From Archilochus colubris (taxonomy: Eukaryota; Chordata; Aves; Apodiformes; Trochilidae), in NCBI GenBank assembly GCA_023079485.1, contig CM041115.1:28944826-29008825 (forward strand): a stretch of DNA of 64,000 bases, written 5' to 3'. The notes below the pieces were generated by a model. It saw only the letters and a list, made by a program, of their open reading frames with translations, was not told the DNA's origin and did not search any database. How positions within the stretch are numbered: the first letter of the stretch is position 1; the number at the start of each line of letters is the position of its first letter. Positions 50,468 to 61,655 of the stretch are shown here, in pieces. Made by a program: the position numbers and the translations under genes.

Positions 50468-52519
50468 CAAAAAAAAAGAAAAAAGTGCACATTACTGCTA
50501 GATTACATTAGAATGAAGGTGAAATTCTAGCTACCAAATTTCCAATGTCTGTGATAGCTGATAAATTGTCAGATACTGACTAGAGAAAAAAAAAATTCAA
50601 ACATAATACTTGTGTTCTAGGAACTATAGTTGTATCTTCAAGTGAAGATACCAATAATCTTATACTTAAATGAAGATACTAATTTCTTAATAACAGAATC
50701 ATATATCTATATATTTGGTGTAACCACTTTGGAATTACACAAAGTCAGGCCTTATTAGAGTAACTGGCAAAAATATTGTATGCAGGTTAACTTCCTCATG
50801 CTCATTCCTCAATAAAGCTATCATAACATGGGTATTCTTTGTACTAATGCTGAAGGATAGAACATTTTTTATTATTATTATTTATTATTTTTATTAATTT
50901 TATTTTTATTATTTTTATTTTTTATTATTTTTATTTATGGAGTAGTTAAATGTTAATAGCTCTTCAAAAGCCCAATTTACCTACAGAAGGGAAACCTGTC
51001 CAATGTTCTTAAATATACAAAATGCATAAAAATTTTACAAATGGAAGAACATGGGTGTCCTGGTGTTTTGAGGTATTTTGTGACTGCCTGCATTTATGGG
51101 AGTTGAAATGTGTGGAACAGAGTATCTCTGCTTACAAAACTAGAAAAGCTTAATACATTGCTTTTCAGCAACAATCTTTGTGGAAAATTGGACTCTTTTA
51201 ACACTTTTTTGTAACCTAACATCTGCTACATTGCTTTAATATTCTGGCCTGATGGGGAATGCAAGTTTATTTCATTTGGTGATTATCTTTTTACTGAGAA
51301 ACCCAGTTCTAATCTAAATTTGATTATCAGCAATCAAGAACATCCTTACCTCCCTATCCAAATTTTATGTGCTGCTTCTGCATCTCTTTTCACTTGTTCG
51401 CATCATTGCTGAAGTCTGTCCTGGTTTAGTGAAACTTTGACTTTTATTTTGGGCAGAACACAAAACTATGGGTAAACCTTGGTAGTAAGAATATAACCTG
51501 TCAAACAAAATACATTATTTGGCAGTTTCCACACTTAGGCAACATTAATATTATTGCATACCTATAAAACTAATGTTCTGGCAAAAGTTTAAATCACAGC
51601 AATATGAAAAGACCTTCATGTTGTTTAGCTTGTAGTTTCATTGCAACTCAGTAAAAGAAAAGACTGGTAACACAGTAAAGAAGGTTGTTTATCAAACTGG
51701 CAAAAAAAAAGAGGCTAAAATTCTTGAATAATTAATAAATTATTTTCCTTTCATTATTAATTAGCAGTTTGACTATAATTTACTTATTTAATAACTAAGA
51801 TTAATATTCTGCAAATACCAGTTTATGAAGAAATCTATATTATACCTTTGTTTATCTGCTTAACTAGACACAATTTGCTCGTAAGGAAATAAATGTACCA
51901 AAGGCCAAAAATCTGAATGGTATCATGTGGGGAAATGTGTTAACCTACATAAGGTCTCAGAAGATTCAAGCACTAAATCCACCTATCCTAGAAGCAGAGA
52001 TTGAGTTTTATTCTTTTGGCAATTTTTAATCAGTTTGGCATCACTCGTTGACTAGAACTCTTCATACTATATGTGATGAAGTACAAATGAGTTCTTGAGT
52101 TCCTAAATCCATTTGCAACCCAGTTAATAATCTATATTTCTTAGCCTCCTGGCATTCATAAATCAAATAATAATATACTGCTAAAATGTAAGGAACTTTA
52201 AGGGAGGTTGACAGATTATACCTGATAGGTATAGTCAACTTTTCATTTAAAAAATATGTATGTATTTATATATGTCACTTATATATTATGTGTGTATTTA
52301 TATATGATTTGTATACATGTATATGATGTTTATAAAAGTAATGTACTTCAATAAATCTTTAAAATACAAAAAGCCAAAATTTCAATTCAAAGAAGTCTGC
52401 TGTTCTATAGCATATTCAAAGTAACAAGACAGACATGAAACCTCTTAGAAATAAGAACAGAGAGAATGGTCCTGTTTCTTATTCAATACTCATCTGGTGA
52501 ATTCTGGATGCTCTTTCAG
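49952..52519. other. Intron with A-rich and T-rich simple repeats
   Basis: Contains a poly(A) run grading into (CAAAA)n at about 50423-50484 and an ATTTTT/ATT low-complexity block at about 50863-50938. No gene or transposon is recognised. Confidence 0.55.
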
Positions 52520-52940
52520 AGAATCAGAGAATCAGGGAAGAGTTTGGTTTGGAAAGAACCATTAAAGCTCATCTAGGCCAACCTCTTGCAGTGGGGAGGA
52601 ACATATTCAATGCTCAGAGCCCTGTTCAACCTGACCTTAAATGTTTTCAGGAAAGAGGCATCTATATTAAACCTCTCTAGACAACTTGTTCCAGTGTCTC
52701 ACTGCCTTAGTTTTAAAAAATATTCTTCCTTTTGTCTTGTCTGAATCCACCTTCTTTTTTTTTTTTTTTTTTTAATGATTCCTCCTTGTTCTATCATTAC
52801 AGACCCTACTTAAAAGTCTGTCCCTATCTTTCTTATAAGTCCCCTTTGTATACTGAAAGGCTACAGTGAGCTATCTGCTGCTGAACTTTCTCTTCTCCAG
52901 ACTGAACAACCCCAGTTCCCCTAGCCTGTCTGCATATGAT
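52520..52940 (-). mobile_element. CR1 LINE 3' fragment with poly(T) insertion
   Basis: Antisense CR1 3' end. It starts near GAATCAGAGAATCAGGGAAG, with GTTTGGAAAGAACC and CCAACCT wording, and runs to the ORF2 C-terminal CTCTTCTCCAGACTGAACAA near 52890-52910. A poly(T) run of about 18 bases near 52756 interrupts it. It is highly diverged and therefore old. Confidence 0.85.
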
Positions 52941-55899
52941 CATTGAGGATAACATTTCAGGATAGATTAGTTAAACTTCCATATGGATGTTTGCATATAG
53001 ACAGCAGAACCACAATTGTACTGTCAGATACTACTTTTCAGTTTGAAATTGTTAATTGCATAAATATAAGTATAAACAAAGCACAAATATTGGCTGGTCA
53101 CGTTATATTTTTGTTTTTATCTGTTATTTGCCATTTATTTTGTCTTTAGGAGAGTTATTGTTTTATTAGAATTTTATTTACCCATATGTTACAAGAGATG
53201 GAAATTAATTAACAAATAAAGTGTATTGACTCCTAAAAATACATTTATTTAATGTATACTTGCTGACATCATATTAATTGCTGGTTCTTCAGAGTCTTGC
53301 TAAAGTGTCATCTTACAAATTATTCTTACAAGAAGAAGAGACTGTATATGTATTATGAAGCTGTATTCAATTGGTGTAATTTCGACCAAGTTCCTTAAAA
53401 AAAAATCTCTGCAGTATTTTAAATAATGTAACACTCTGAAGAAAAAATTGGAATTACAGTGTCAGACAGAAGCTACACTATCAAATTCATTAAAGCTTGT
53501 AACAAGAATATTACTTTTCTGGAATTAATAGAAACATTTCTACACAACATCTACTATGATTTATTTATTTTCACGTATATTATATTGCATGATTCCAGCA
53601 GTTCTGCTCTGTAATGGCTGTCATTAAAAGTAAGAAGCTATAATACTCTGAAAAAATGCGATCTGAATATGCATAAACACACAACTTTCAGTGTGAGAAG
53701 AGCTTCTAAGTTAAACATAGTTGTGTAAACAAAACTGCTTAGTTGTGCATTTGTTACATACCAGTTGTAAAACTAATGCAAATATGAAGTCCTTGAATTT
53801 CTCATTTAGCTGCTGAGGTTGGCTGATTTAGTTTCATAAACATTGTAATGATATTTTCGAAAATCACAAATGAGGACTAATATCATTATAACACTTTGAA
53901 AAAAACAATCTAGATTGCTAAAAAATGAAGCTTTGTTCCAAGGACAAAACTTACATGAATTGAACTGCACCATTTCTTCATTTCTAGATGTTTCTAGTAA
54001 TAAATTATATCCTCCTAAATTGACTGAAATAGTAATTAAACTCTTAGTCTGGTAATATTTATAGGTGTACTATGAACAAATATATTATCTTCTATTTTTA
54101 ATAATCAAGTCAGATGTGGTTATATTTGCCGATTATGCAGTTCCATTACTCTAGATCAATTGCATTTTACTTTTACTGTTTTTCTAGCCATCATAGATAT
54201 GTTTATATGTTGTCGTTATGCCAACAAAACTGAGTCAGGAGTATACACTGCTTGTCCTTCTTTAAAGTGCTTGCACCCCTTCTTACTTGTGAGGTCTGAG
54301 TTCCAAATTCTGTGGTGAAGTATTGACATCAGAATCCATGAGTTCTAAAAAACCCAGGGATATTACTCAAATGCACAAATTCCCTTGGGTTTGAATAGAA
54401 ATAGTAGATTACTTGTAATATTTTTCGACGAATAAGAATTTTAAAACATGGAAGGAGTGATTGGATTGGCTAAATCATGACTGAAAACTATGGAATAAAT
54501 TGCTGTTTAACATTTTAACATTCAGGCCAATAAGGACCTTATGATTAAAAAATAATTAAAATCTAAATACAATGACAAAATGAGAATTATGGTAACTTCA
54601 CAGCTGAGGATCTGGCATGTGTGTCTACAGAAATAAATCAATCAATTGCTTCATAGCCTTGGAATTCTTCAATACACAGACAAATACTTTAATTATAAAT
54701 GTTCGCATTTGCTAAATAAGTATCATGTGACTTATAATTACATAGGTGAAAAGAATACTGGGAGTTCTAACTGAAGTGACAAATTAAAGAAATACTATTT
54801 ATGTAGGAGACATTGCACTTAGCAGTCTGATCTCACGGTTTGATTGACGTGTTTGTCACAAATGCACATGTATACAAAAGGAACTGCATCTGTCCATGCA
54901 TATTGAGACACTTGAAAGAGAGTACCTCATACAGAGCCAAAATTTAATCAGACTAGACCTTTGAGTTGTCTTACAGGGTGTGTGTCAGTGCATTTTAGAG
55001 AATTCATGTTCTTTGCACATAGGCACAAATAGATTTTAAGCATAGATTTTTTTAGATTTAGATTTTAAGAAGAATGATGGTATGCAGGCCAATAGCCAGA
55101 TGGAGTTGTCCAGTGTTTCTTTGCTGATAGCTGCAGTAATTTATGTACATAATGATAAAAATAAAAACAAACTTTCCTGTTTAGATAAATACAATTAGAA
55201 TATTTTTGCTTGGAAACTGCAGGTGCCAACATTTTATCTGTTTGCTTTGCTGTGCTTAAGGCATCATTATGTATGTACTAAAACAGATGCCAGAGTCAGT
55301 GAATCAGCGTTTCCAGAGCTAAAATAGAATTTTCAGAAGTACTACCATCAGAAAGTGAATTATTAGTGACGGAGACTAAAGCAGTGATGAAAATGGCAGA
55401 CATAAACTTGTTCATCTTCTCAGAGATGAACATGCTCATTCTAACGCAGAGTATAAAAGGACAACACTCCTGCTAAGTACAACTGGAGATGAGGTATATA
55501 GCTTTCCATTAGAACTGGGTGGTAAATATCAGGGAGCTGTAAGATTGTTTTGATATTATTTTTAAGTGTGTTGTCATTCTTTTTACAGTTCACTGATATT
55601 GCTGTTTAACAGTCTTCAAAGCAATGTGCAATTCCTTAAGGAAAATACAGGAGTATCTTAAATATTCTACTTTTTTTGCAGTATGTTTAAAATTTATTTC
55701 AAGTCCATACCTTTGTCAATCTGCTCTTAAGAAATGTCAGTATTTCTTATCAAAATGCCAGTGATGTTGGAGGATATAGGAACACAAATCATAAATTAAT
55801 GACTGGATAAGGGAAATGGGTTGAAACAAGATTTAATGCAGAACAGCCTGGAAGCAGTTAGCCAGTGCTTGTGAGTAAGTGTGTTAGCAAGCTTCCACA
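52941..55899. other. Intronic AT-rich DNA
   Basis: About 3 kb; nothing recognisable. Confidence 0.5.
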
Positions 55900-56268
55900 G
55901 TCTGTCATCTCAGTGAAAGTGGGGGATGGTGATCCATATGGCATCAAAGACATGAGGGTTTGTGATATTTTGTTAACTATTGACTGCCCGAGTGCAGACA
56001 GGTGGGAATTAGGGTTTCTCAAACACAAAAGTTGATGGAATCATTAGTCCAGCTGAAGTGCATCTACAGCAATGAATGAAGCATGGACAATAAAGAGGAG
56101 GAGCTGGTGGCCATTGTGCAGCAAAAACCTATGATGTAGTTGTCATCACAGAAACACGGTGAGTTGTCTCACACATCTGGAGTACTGCACTTGATGGCTA
56201 TCAACTTTCAGAAGAGATAAGGCAAGGAAGGAGAGGTAGTGGGGTAGCCCTTTATGTTAGGGATAGAT
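55900..56268 (+). mobile_element. CR1 LINE endonuclease-region fragment, sense
   Basis: Sense CR1 remnant. Frames give LKCIYSNE and EEELVAIVQQK at about 56055-56130 and GRRGSGVALYVRD near 56230-56265, all from the N-terminal half of the ORF2 endonuclease, with stops between. It is broken off at about 56268, where the 3' end of a large antisense CR1 begins. It may be the left part of the sense copy that resumes at 60056, although the intervening endonuclease segment is missing. Confidence 0.8.
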
Positions 56269-56554
56269 ATCACAGAAATCACACAGAAATAATAGAAAAC
56301 TAAGGGTTAGAAAGGACCTCAAAAGATCACCAAGCTCAGCTACCCTGCCAGAGCAGGGTCACCTCTACCAGGTCACATAGGAATGCATCCAGGCAGGTTT
56401 TGAATGTCTCCAGGGAAGGAGACCACAACCTCCGTGGGCAGCCTGTTCCAGTGCCCTGTCACCGTTGCAGTGAAAATGTTTTTCCTTATCTATCTGCAGA
56501 GCCTCCTATGCTCAAGCTTGTTCTCATTGCTCTTGTCCTGTCATTCGACATAAC

Positions 56555-59038
56555 TTAAAAGAGATGGGCTCTATGGTCCTGACACTTGCCCTTTACATAT
56601 CTATAAACATTAATAAGGTCACACATTCTCCTCTTCTCCAAACTGAAGAGCCTCAGCTCCTTCGGCCTTTCCTCATAAGGGAGATGTTCCACTCCCTTCA
56701 TCATCTTGGAGGCTCCCCACTGGACTCTTTCCAGCAGTTCCCTGTCCTTCTTGAACTGAAGGACCCAGAAATGGACACAATATTCCAATATTCACCAGGG
56801 CAAAGAAGAGGGGGAAGAGTACCTCTCTTCACCTACTAATCCATCCCCCTTCTAATGCACCCCAGGATGCCATTGGCCTTCTTGGCCACAAAGGCACATT
56901 GCTGGCTCATGCTTATCCTTCAGTCTGCCAGCACTTCCAGGTCCCTTTCTTCTTTGCTGTTGTCCCACAGCTCAGTCCTCAACCTATACTGGTACTTGTT
57001 CTTGCCCACATGCAAGACTTTAAAATTGCCCTTGTTGTAATTCATGAAATTTATCCCTGCCCAACTCTCCAGCCTGTCTAGTTCTCTCTGAATGGCAGCA
57101 CAGCGTTTGGCGTGTCAGCCACTCCTCCCAGCTTTGTATCATCAGCAAACTTGCTGAGAAGACACACTGTCCCATCATCAAGGTCACTGATAAACACTGG
57201 TCTCCCTGCATCTACCCATTCAGTCACAACATCATAGAAGGCTATGAGATTAGTCAAGCATGGTTTCCCCTTAGTAACTCCATGCTGACTGTTCTTTTCC
57301 ATGTGCTTTGAGATGACCTCCAGAATGAGACACATCATCATTTTTCCAGAGATGGAGGACACTGGTTTGTAATTGTCTGGATTATCCTTCTTGCCCTTTC
57401 TGAAGACTGGAGTGACACTAGCTTTCCCTCAGTTCTCAGGCACCTCTCCTGTTTGCCATGATCTCTCAAAAATGATGGTGAGTGGTAGGGCAATAACATC
57501 AGCCAGCTTTCTCAACACTCTTGGGTACATCCCATCAGGGCCCATGCACTTGTGTACGTTCAGTTTGCATAACTGATCTCTAACCCAGTCTTCAGTGACC
57601 AATAGTGAGTCTTCCCTCCTCCAGATTTTCTCTCTTATATCCAGGGTCTGGAGCTCACAAGGGCTGGTCCTAGGAGTAAAGACTGAAGCAAAGAAGGCAT
57701 TCATCAGCTTTGCCTTCTCTGTATCCTCTGTTATCAGGGCTTCTACCTCATTCAGAAGTGGGCCCACATTTTCGGTATTCTTCCTTTTGCTATGGATATA
57801 TTTGAACAAGCTGTTCTTGTTTTCTGTTATTTCCTTTTCTAGTTTGAGTTCTAAGAGGGCTTTGGATCTTCTTGTCACTTTACAACATACTCTGACAATA
57901 TCTCTATAGTTCTTTCAAGTAACAATTTTCTTCCACGAGCTTTAAATTTCTTTCTTCGATGCGACTTTCTTCAGAAGCTCCTTTTTGATCCATGCAGGTC
58001 TCTTACCACCTCTACATGATTTTTTTATTCAAAGGAATGCACCTATCTTGGGACTGAAGTAAGTGGTATTTATAAATTGACTACCTTTCTTGTGCTCCCT
58101 TTACTTAAAGAGTCTTGGCCCGTGGGATTCCTGCAAGTAGATCTTTAGAGAGTACAAAATTAGTCCTGCAGAAGTTTTAATTCTACTTATTGCTCTTCTT
58201 CTTCCTTGTAAAATACTAAACTCCACCAGGTCACCAAGGTCACTGTCACCAAGGCTTCCCCCAACCTTAATGTCCCAATCCAGACCTTCTTTATTTGTTA
58301 ATATAAGGTCCAGCAGTGCACCTGTCCTCATTGATTCCTCCACTACCTGCATCAGAAAATTATCAAGAACCTTTTCACTGAATATACGTGACTGTGTGGG
58401 CTTTCCAACAAATATCAAGGTGATCGAGGTCACTCTTAAGTACTAAGGAGTGTGATCTAGAGGCTACTTCAGTTGACCATAGAAGACCTCAGCAACATCT
58501 TTTGGAGTTGGTGTTCTAAAGCAGACACAACAGTTTCACCCCTATTTGAATGTCTCTTAATTCTTACCCACAAGTTTTCAACCCCTTTTACCTCCCTCCC
58601 TGAATAGAACTTAGTACATTCCACTTACTCTAGAACATAAAGAGCTACACTGCCACCTCACCTTTTTATTCTGTCTTTTCTAAATAGTGCATAGCCATCC
58701 GTGACAACATTCCAATTGTGGAAGCTGTCTCACCACATTTCAGTTACAGCAATTACATCATAGCCATGCAACCCAACACAGATCTCCAACTCCTTGTGAT
58801 GATTCCCTATACTCTGTGCATGGGTATATAAGCATTTCAGAGAGGGAGACAAGCATTTAGTTTTCACTTTTGATATCTGATTATTTCCAACCACTTCCAT
58901 GGTTCCTAACCTAGTAGTGAGACCTGCATTTTTATTGAGGCATTTATCACCATTTCTCACCTTGAGTGAGATGGCACACAGAAGGCTGTCCTTAGGCTTA
59001 TCTCTAGTGAGCCTGGTTTTATCCCCTTCCCCCTTCAA
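56555..59038 (-). pseudogene. CR1 ORF2 remnant (endonuclease plus RT, deleted core)
   Basis: Minus-strand pieces in order. 59038-58730 is the ORF2 start, with SLKCLYTHAQSIGNHHKELE and VIAVTEMW, the latter holding the endonuclease catalytic Glu. 58433-58101 is the endonuclease end, with LLDLILTNKEGL and LGDSDLGDLVEF, where the usual catalytic SDH is SDL. 57878-57429 is the RT N-terminal region, ending in ERSWQTGEVPE. 57362-57078 has HGVTKGKPCLTNLIAFYD, then jumps from VDAGRPV straight to FISDLDDG and [11 protein letters not shown]. About 80 residues holding RT motif A (LDFSKAFD in other copies) and motif B are therefore deleted. 56788-56555 is the C-terminus, with MEYCVHFWVLQF. The copy cannot encode an active RT or endonuclease. 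Confidence 0.87.
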
Positions 59039-59125
59039 GTCTAGTTTAAAGCCCTCTCAATGAGGGTTGTTATATCCTGTGAGAAGATCCTTTTCCTATG
59101 CTGATAGGTGCACCTCATCTCACTG

Positions 59126-60053
59126 TCAGCCTTGGTTATGTATATACTGATCCACTGTCAAAGAACCCAAAGCCCTGCAAATGACACCAGTCCCTGAGCC
59201 ATGGGTAACCTGTTGGCCCTTCATGTTGGTTTCCTCATCCATTGCTGTCATTCGCAGGATGGAGAAGAACACAGCTTGCTCACCTGATCCCTTAACTAGT
59301 TGTCCCTGAGCCCTGAAATCTCTCATCATTGCTTTTGTTGCTCTTGATACCATATTGTTGCTACCCATCCAGGAGACCAAAAGTGGGTAATAATCTGAAG
59401 GTATCATGAGGGTGGGAAATTTACTCATGTCATCCTTTATCCTGGCCCTGATGAGGCATCAGACTTCCCTGTGAAGTGGGTCTGGTCTGTATATTGGGCC
59501 CTCTGCAGCTCTCAGGAGGGAGTTATCCACAACAATGACCCTTTTATTTTCCTTTCTGGAATGCATTATGAATGTTGGTTTGGAGCAACTTGTCTTCAGT
59601 GGTACTTTTGGCCACTGTGGCCAAAAGTGGGGTATCCTGAACACTATCTGCTATTTCCTGCTGCAGGGCCCTATATCTGTTCTGAAACACCACTGAAGGT
59701 GCTGAAGTTCTTGAAGGGAACACACCTGCCCCATTTGTGGCGTTGGGCTGAGACCTGTTCTCACTGTCACAGTCTGAGACCTGTTATCATTGTCACTGTT
59801 CATATAAGTTATTTTGGGATATCTGAGAAGCTTATTGGGACAATAAGGACTCCTGTGCTCTGCCAATGATATTTGCCTCCTGAGCAATCTTAGTGGAGAG
59901 TACACTCTGAAAACACCCATCTGACTCCCTCTCATTCTTCCTGATACTCCTCAATCTGCTTATCTCCTCCCTGAGCTCCATCACTTCATTTTGCAGCTGC
60001 GCCATCTGCTCACACCAGAAACAGCCATGGTCAGTGCTGTCCCCTGTTGCCAT
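59126..60053 (-). pseudogene. CR1 ORF1 remnant (coiled coil plus esterase)
   Basis: The minus-strand frame from 60053 gives a Cys-containing segment (CFWCEQ) followed by a heptad-like stretch, VMELREEISRLRSIR, a short coiled coil seen near the start of avian CR1 ORF1. After frameshifts, 59644-59459 encodes RVIVVDNSLLRAAEG, where the family has GDSLLRG; the catalytic box here is DNS. Next, 59428-59126 contains PSDYYPLL and the MGSNN block (family: GSND), then FFSIL. The protein is thought to help CR1 retrotransposition as an SGNH-type esterase. Both altered motifs and at least three frame breaks show it is dead. Confidence 0.85.
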
Positions 60054-60055
60054 AA

Positions 60056-61655
60056 AAAGGATGTTGAATTCCCTGGCTAACCAAGACCCTGAGCTGGAAG
60101 ACAGGGATGGGAAACAGAATAAGACCTCAATAATACGAGAGGAAATGGTTAGTGACCTGCTGTTTACTTAGGTGCACCCAAGGCTATGTGATTGAATGGG
60201 TTTACACCCTAGAATGCTGAGGGCATTGGTGAAGTGCTTATGAAGCCGCTTTTCATCATTTATCAGTGGTCTTGGTTAACTGGGTAGGTCACAGTAGGAC
60301 ACAGTAGGAGCTTGGTAAATGTGATGCCAATCTTCAAGAAGGGCATGAAGTTGAATCCAGAGAACTAGATCTGTTAGTTTGACCTTGGTGCAAGTGCAGG
60401 TTGTTGGGCTGATCATCTTGGGTGCCAGCATACACCATTTACAGGACAGCCAGGCAATCAATTAGGCCCAGTCATCATGATTTCATGAAGGGAAGGTCCT
60501 GCTTGAGGAACCTGATGTCCTTCTACAACAAGGTGACCTGCCAGTTGGATGAGGGAAGATCTGTGGATGTAGTCTTCTTGGACTTCTGTAAAGACTTTGA
60601 CATTGTTCCCCACAACACCCTCATGAAAACACTGTCTACCCAAGCCTTGGACTGGCATACCCTCTGCTTAGTCAAACACTGTCTGGATGGTCACAGTGTT
60701 AGTGAATGGAGTTCAGTTAGTGGCTTGTCCCAAGTGGTGTTCCCTAGTGCTCAGTACTGGGGCCACTCCTGCTTAGCATCTTTATCAATGATCTCAGCAA
60801 AAGGGAAGTGTGCACCCTCAGTACGTTTGCAGACGACACCAAGTTGGATGTGAGTGTTGGTCTGCTCAAGGATAGAAAGGCCCTACAGAAATACCTGAAC
60901 AGGCTGAATCAGTGGCCGAAGGCCAATATTTGAGGTTAAACAAGAACAAATATCAGCTTCTGCACTTGGGCCACAGCAAGCCCATGCAGAATAGTGCTTC
61001 GAAAGCTGCCTGAGAGAAATGGATACGGTGGTGTTGCTCAACAGCTACATGAATAATAGCCAGCAGTGTGCTTATGGGGCCAAGAAGGCCAACATCATCC
61101 TGGCTTGTAAAAGAGCCAGTGTGGCCAGCAGGACCCTGTACTCAGCACTCGGTGAGACTGCACCTTGAGTACTGTGTTCAGTTTTGGGCACTTCAAGACA
61201 GGAAAGGTATTCGATGCTGAAACACATCAGCAGCCATATTGATAAAGGGTCCAGAAAACAAACATTACGATGAGTGGCCTAAAGAACTGGGGCTGCTTAG
61301 TATGAAGAGAAGCAGGCGAAGGGAAATCCTAATTGCATGAAAGCAAGGGGTTTTTGGTCTCTTCTCAGTAGTAACAAGTTACAGGGTGAGAGGAAATGGC
61401 TTCAAGTTATGCCAGGGGAGATTTAGGTTGCATGTTAGGAAAATCCTTTTTACAAAAAGTCTTAAGCACATAAAGGCTTATGGGCTGTCCAAGGAAGTGG
61501 TTAAATCACCACCCCTGAATTTGTTTTAAAATTATATGGATCGGGGACACGGTTTAGCAATGGGCTGGTAGAGCTAAGTTAGTGGACTTAGACTGAATGT
61601 TAGACTGGATGTTTTTACATGTCTTTTCTAACCTGAATGAGTCTGTGATTCTAAA
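60056..61655 (+). mobile_element. CR1 LINE RT to 3' end, sense
   Basis: Sense CR1 of 1.6 kb. It starts in the endonuclease-RT linker (GAGCTGGAAGACAGGGATGG) and passes VNVMPIFKKGMK (about 60315-60350) and KGRSCLRNLMSFYNKVT. RT motif A reads FLDFCKDFD at about 60573-60600, and the FADDTKL box at about 60826-60846 is in another frame. The C-terminal CPYQ-type wording and the near-3' AAATGGCTTCAAGTTATGCC follow, and the tail is TCTGTGATTCTAAATAAA at 61641-61658. Frames are broken many times. It is 5' truncated, or the continuation of the sense fragment at 55900. Confidence 0.9.

Larger units (their letters stand above)
56269..60055 (-). mobile_element. CR1 LINE, 3.8-kb nearly full-length antisense copy
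   Basis: The longest transposon in the window. On the minus strand, from 60055 down to 56269, it runs in canonical order: ORF1 (coiled coil then esterase), ORF2 endonuclease, reverse transcriptase, C-terminal region, 3' UTR and a decayed tail (TTCTATTATTTCTGTG...). CR1 elements are usually about 4.5 kb, so only the 5' UTR and the start of ORF1 appear to be missing. Frames are interrupted many times and the RT has an internal deletion, so it is inactive. Sense CR1 fragments flank it on both sides. Confidence 0.93.

Noticed and set aside
51417..51429. TGTCCTGGTTTAG, resembling the start of a family-A LTR on the + strand
   Set aside because: The following sequence does not match the LTR and no end or target duplication was found; the match is only a dozen bases.
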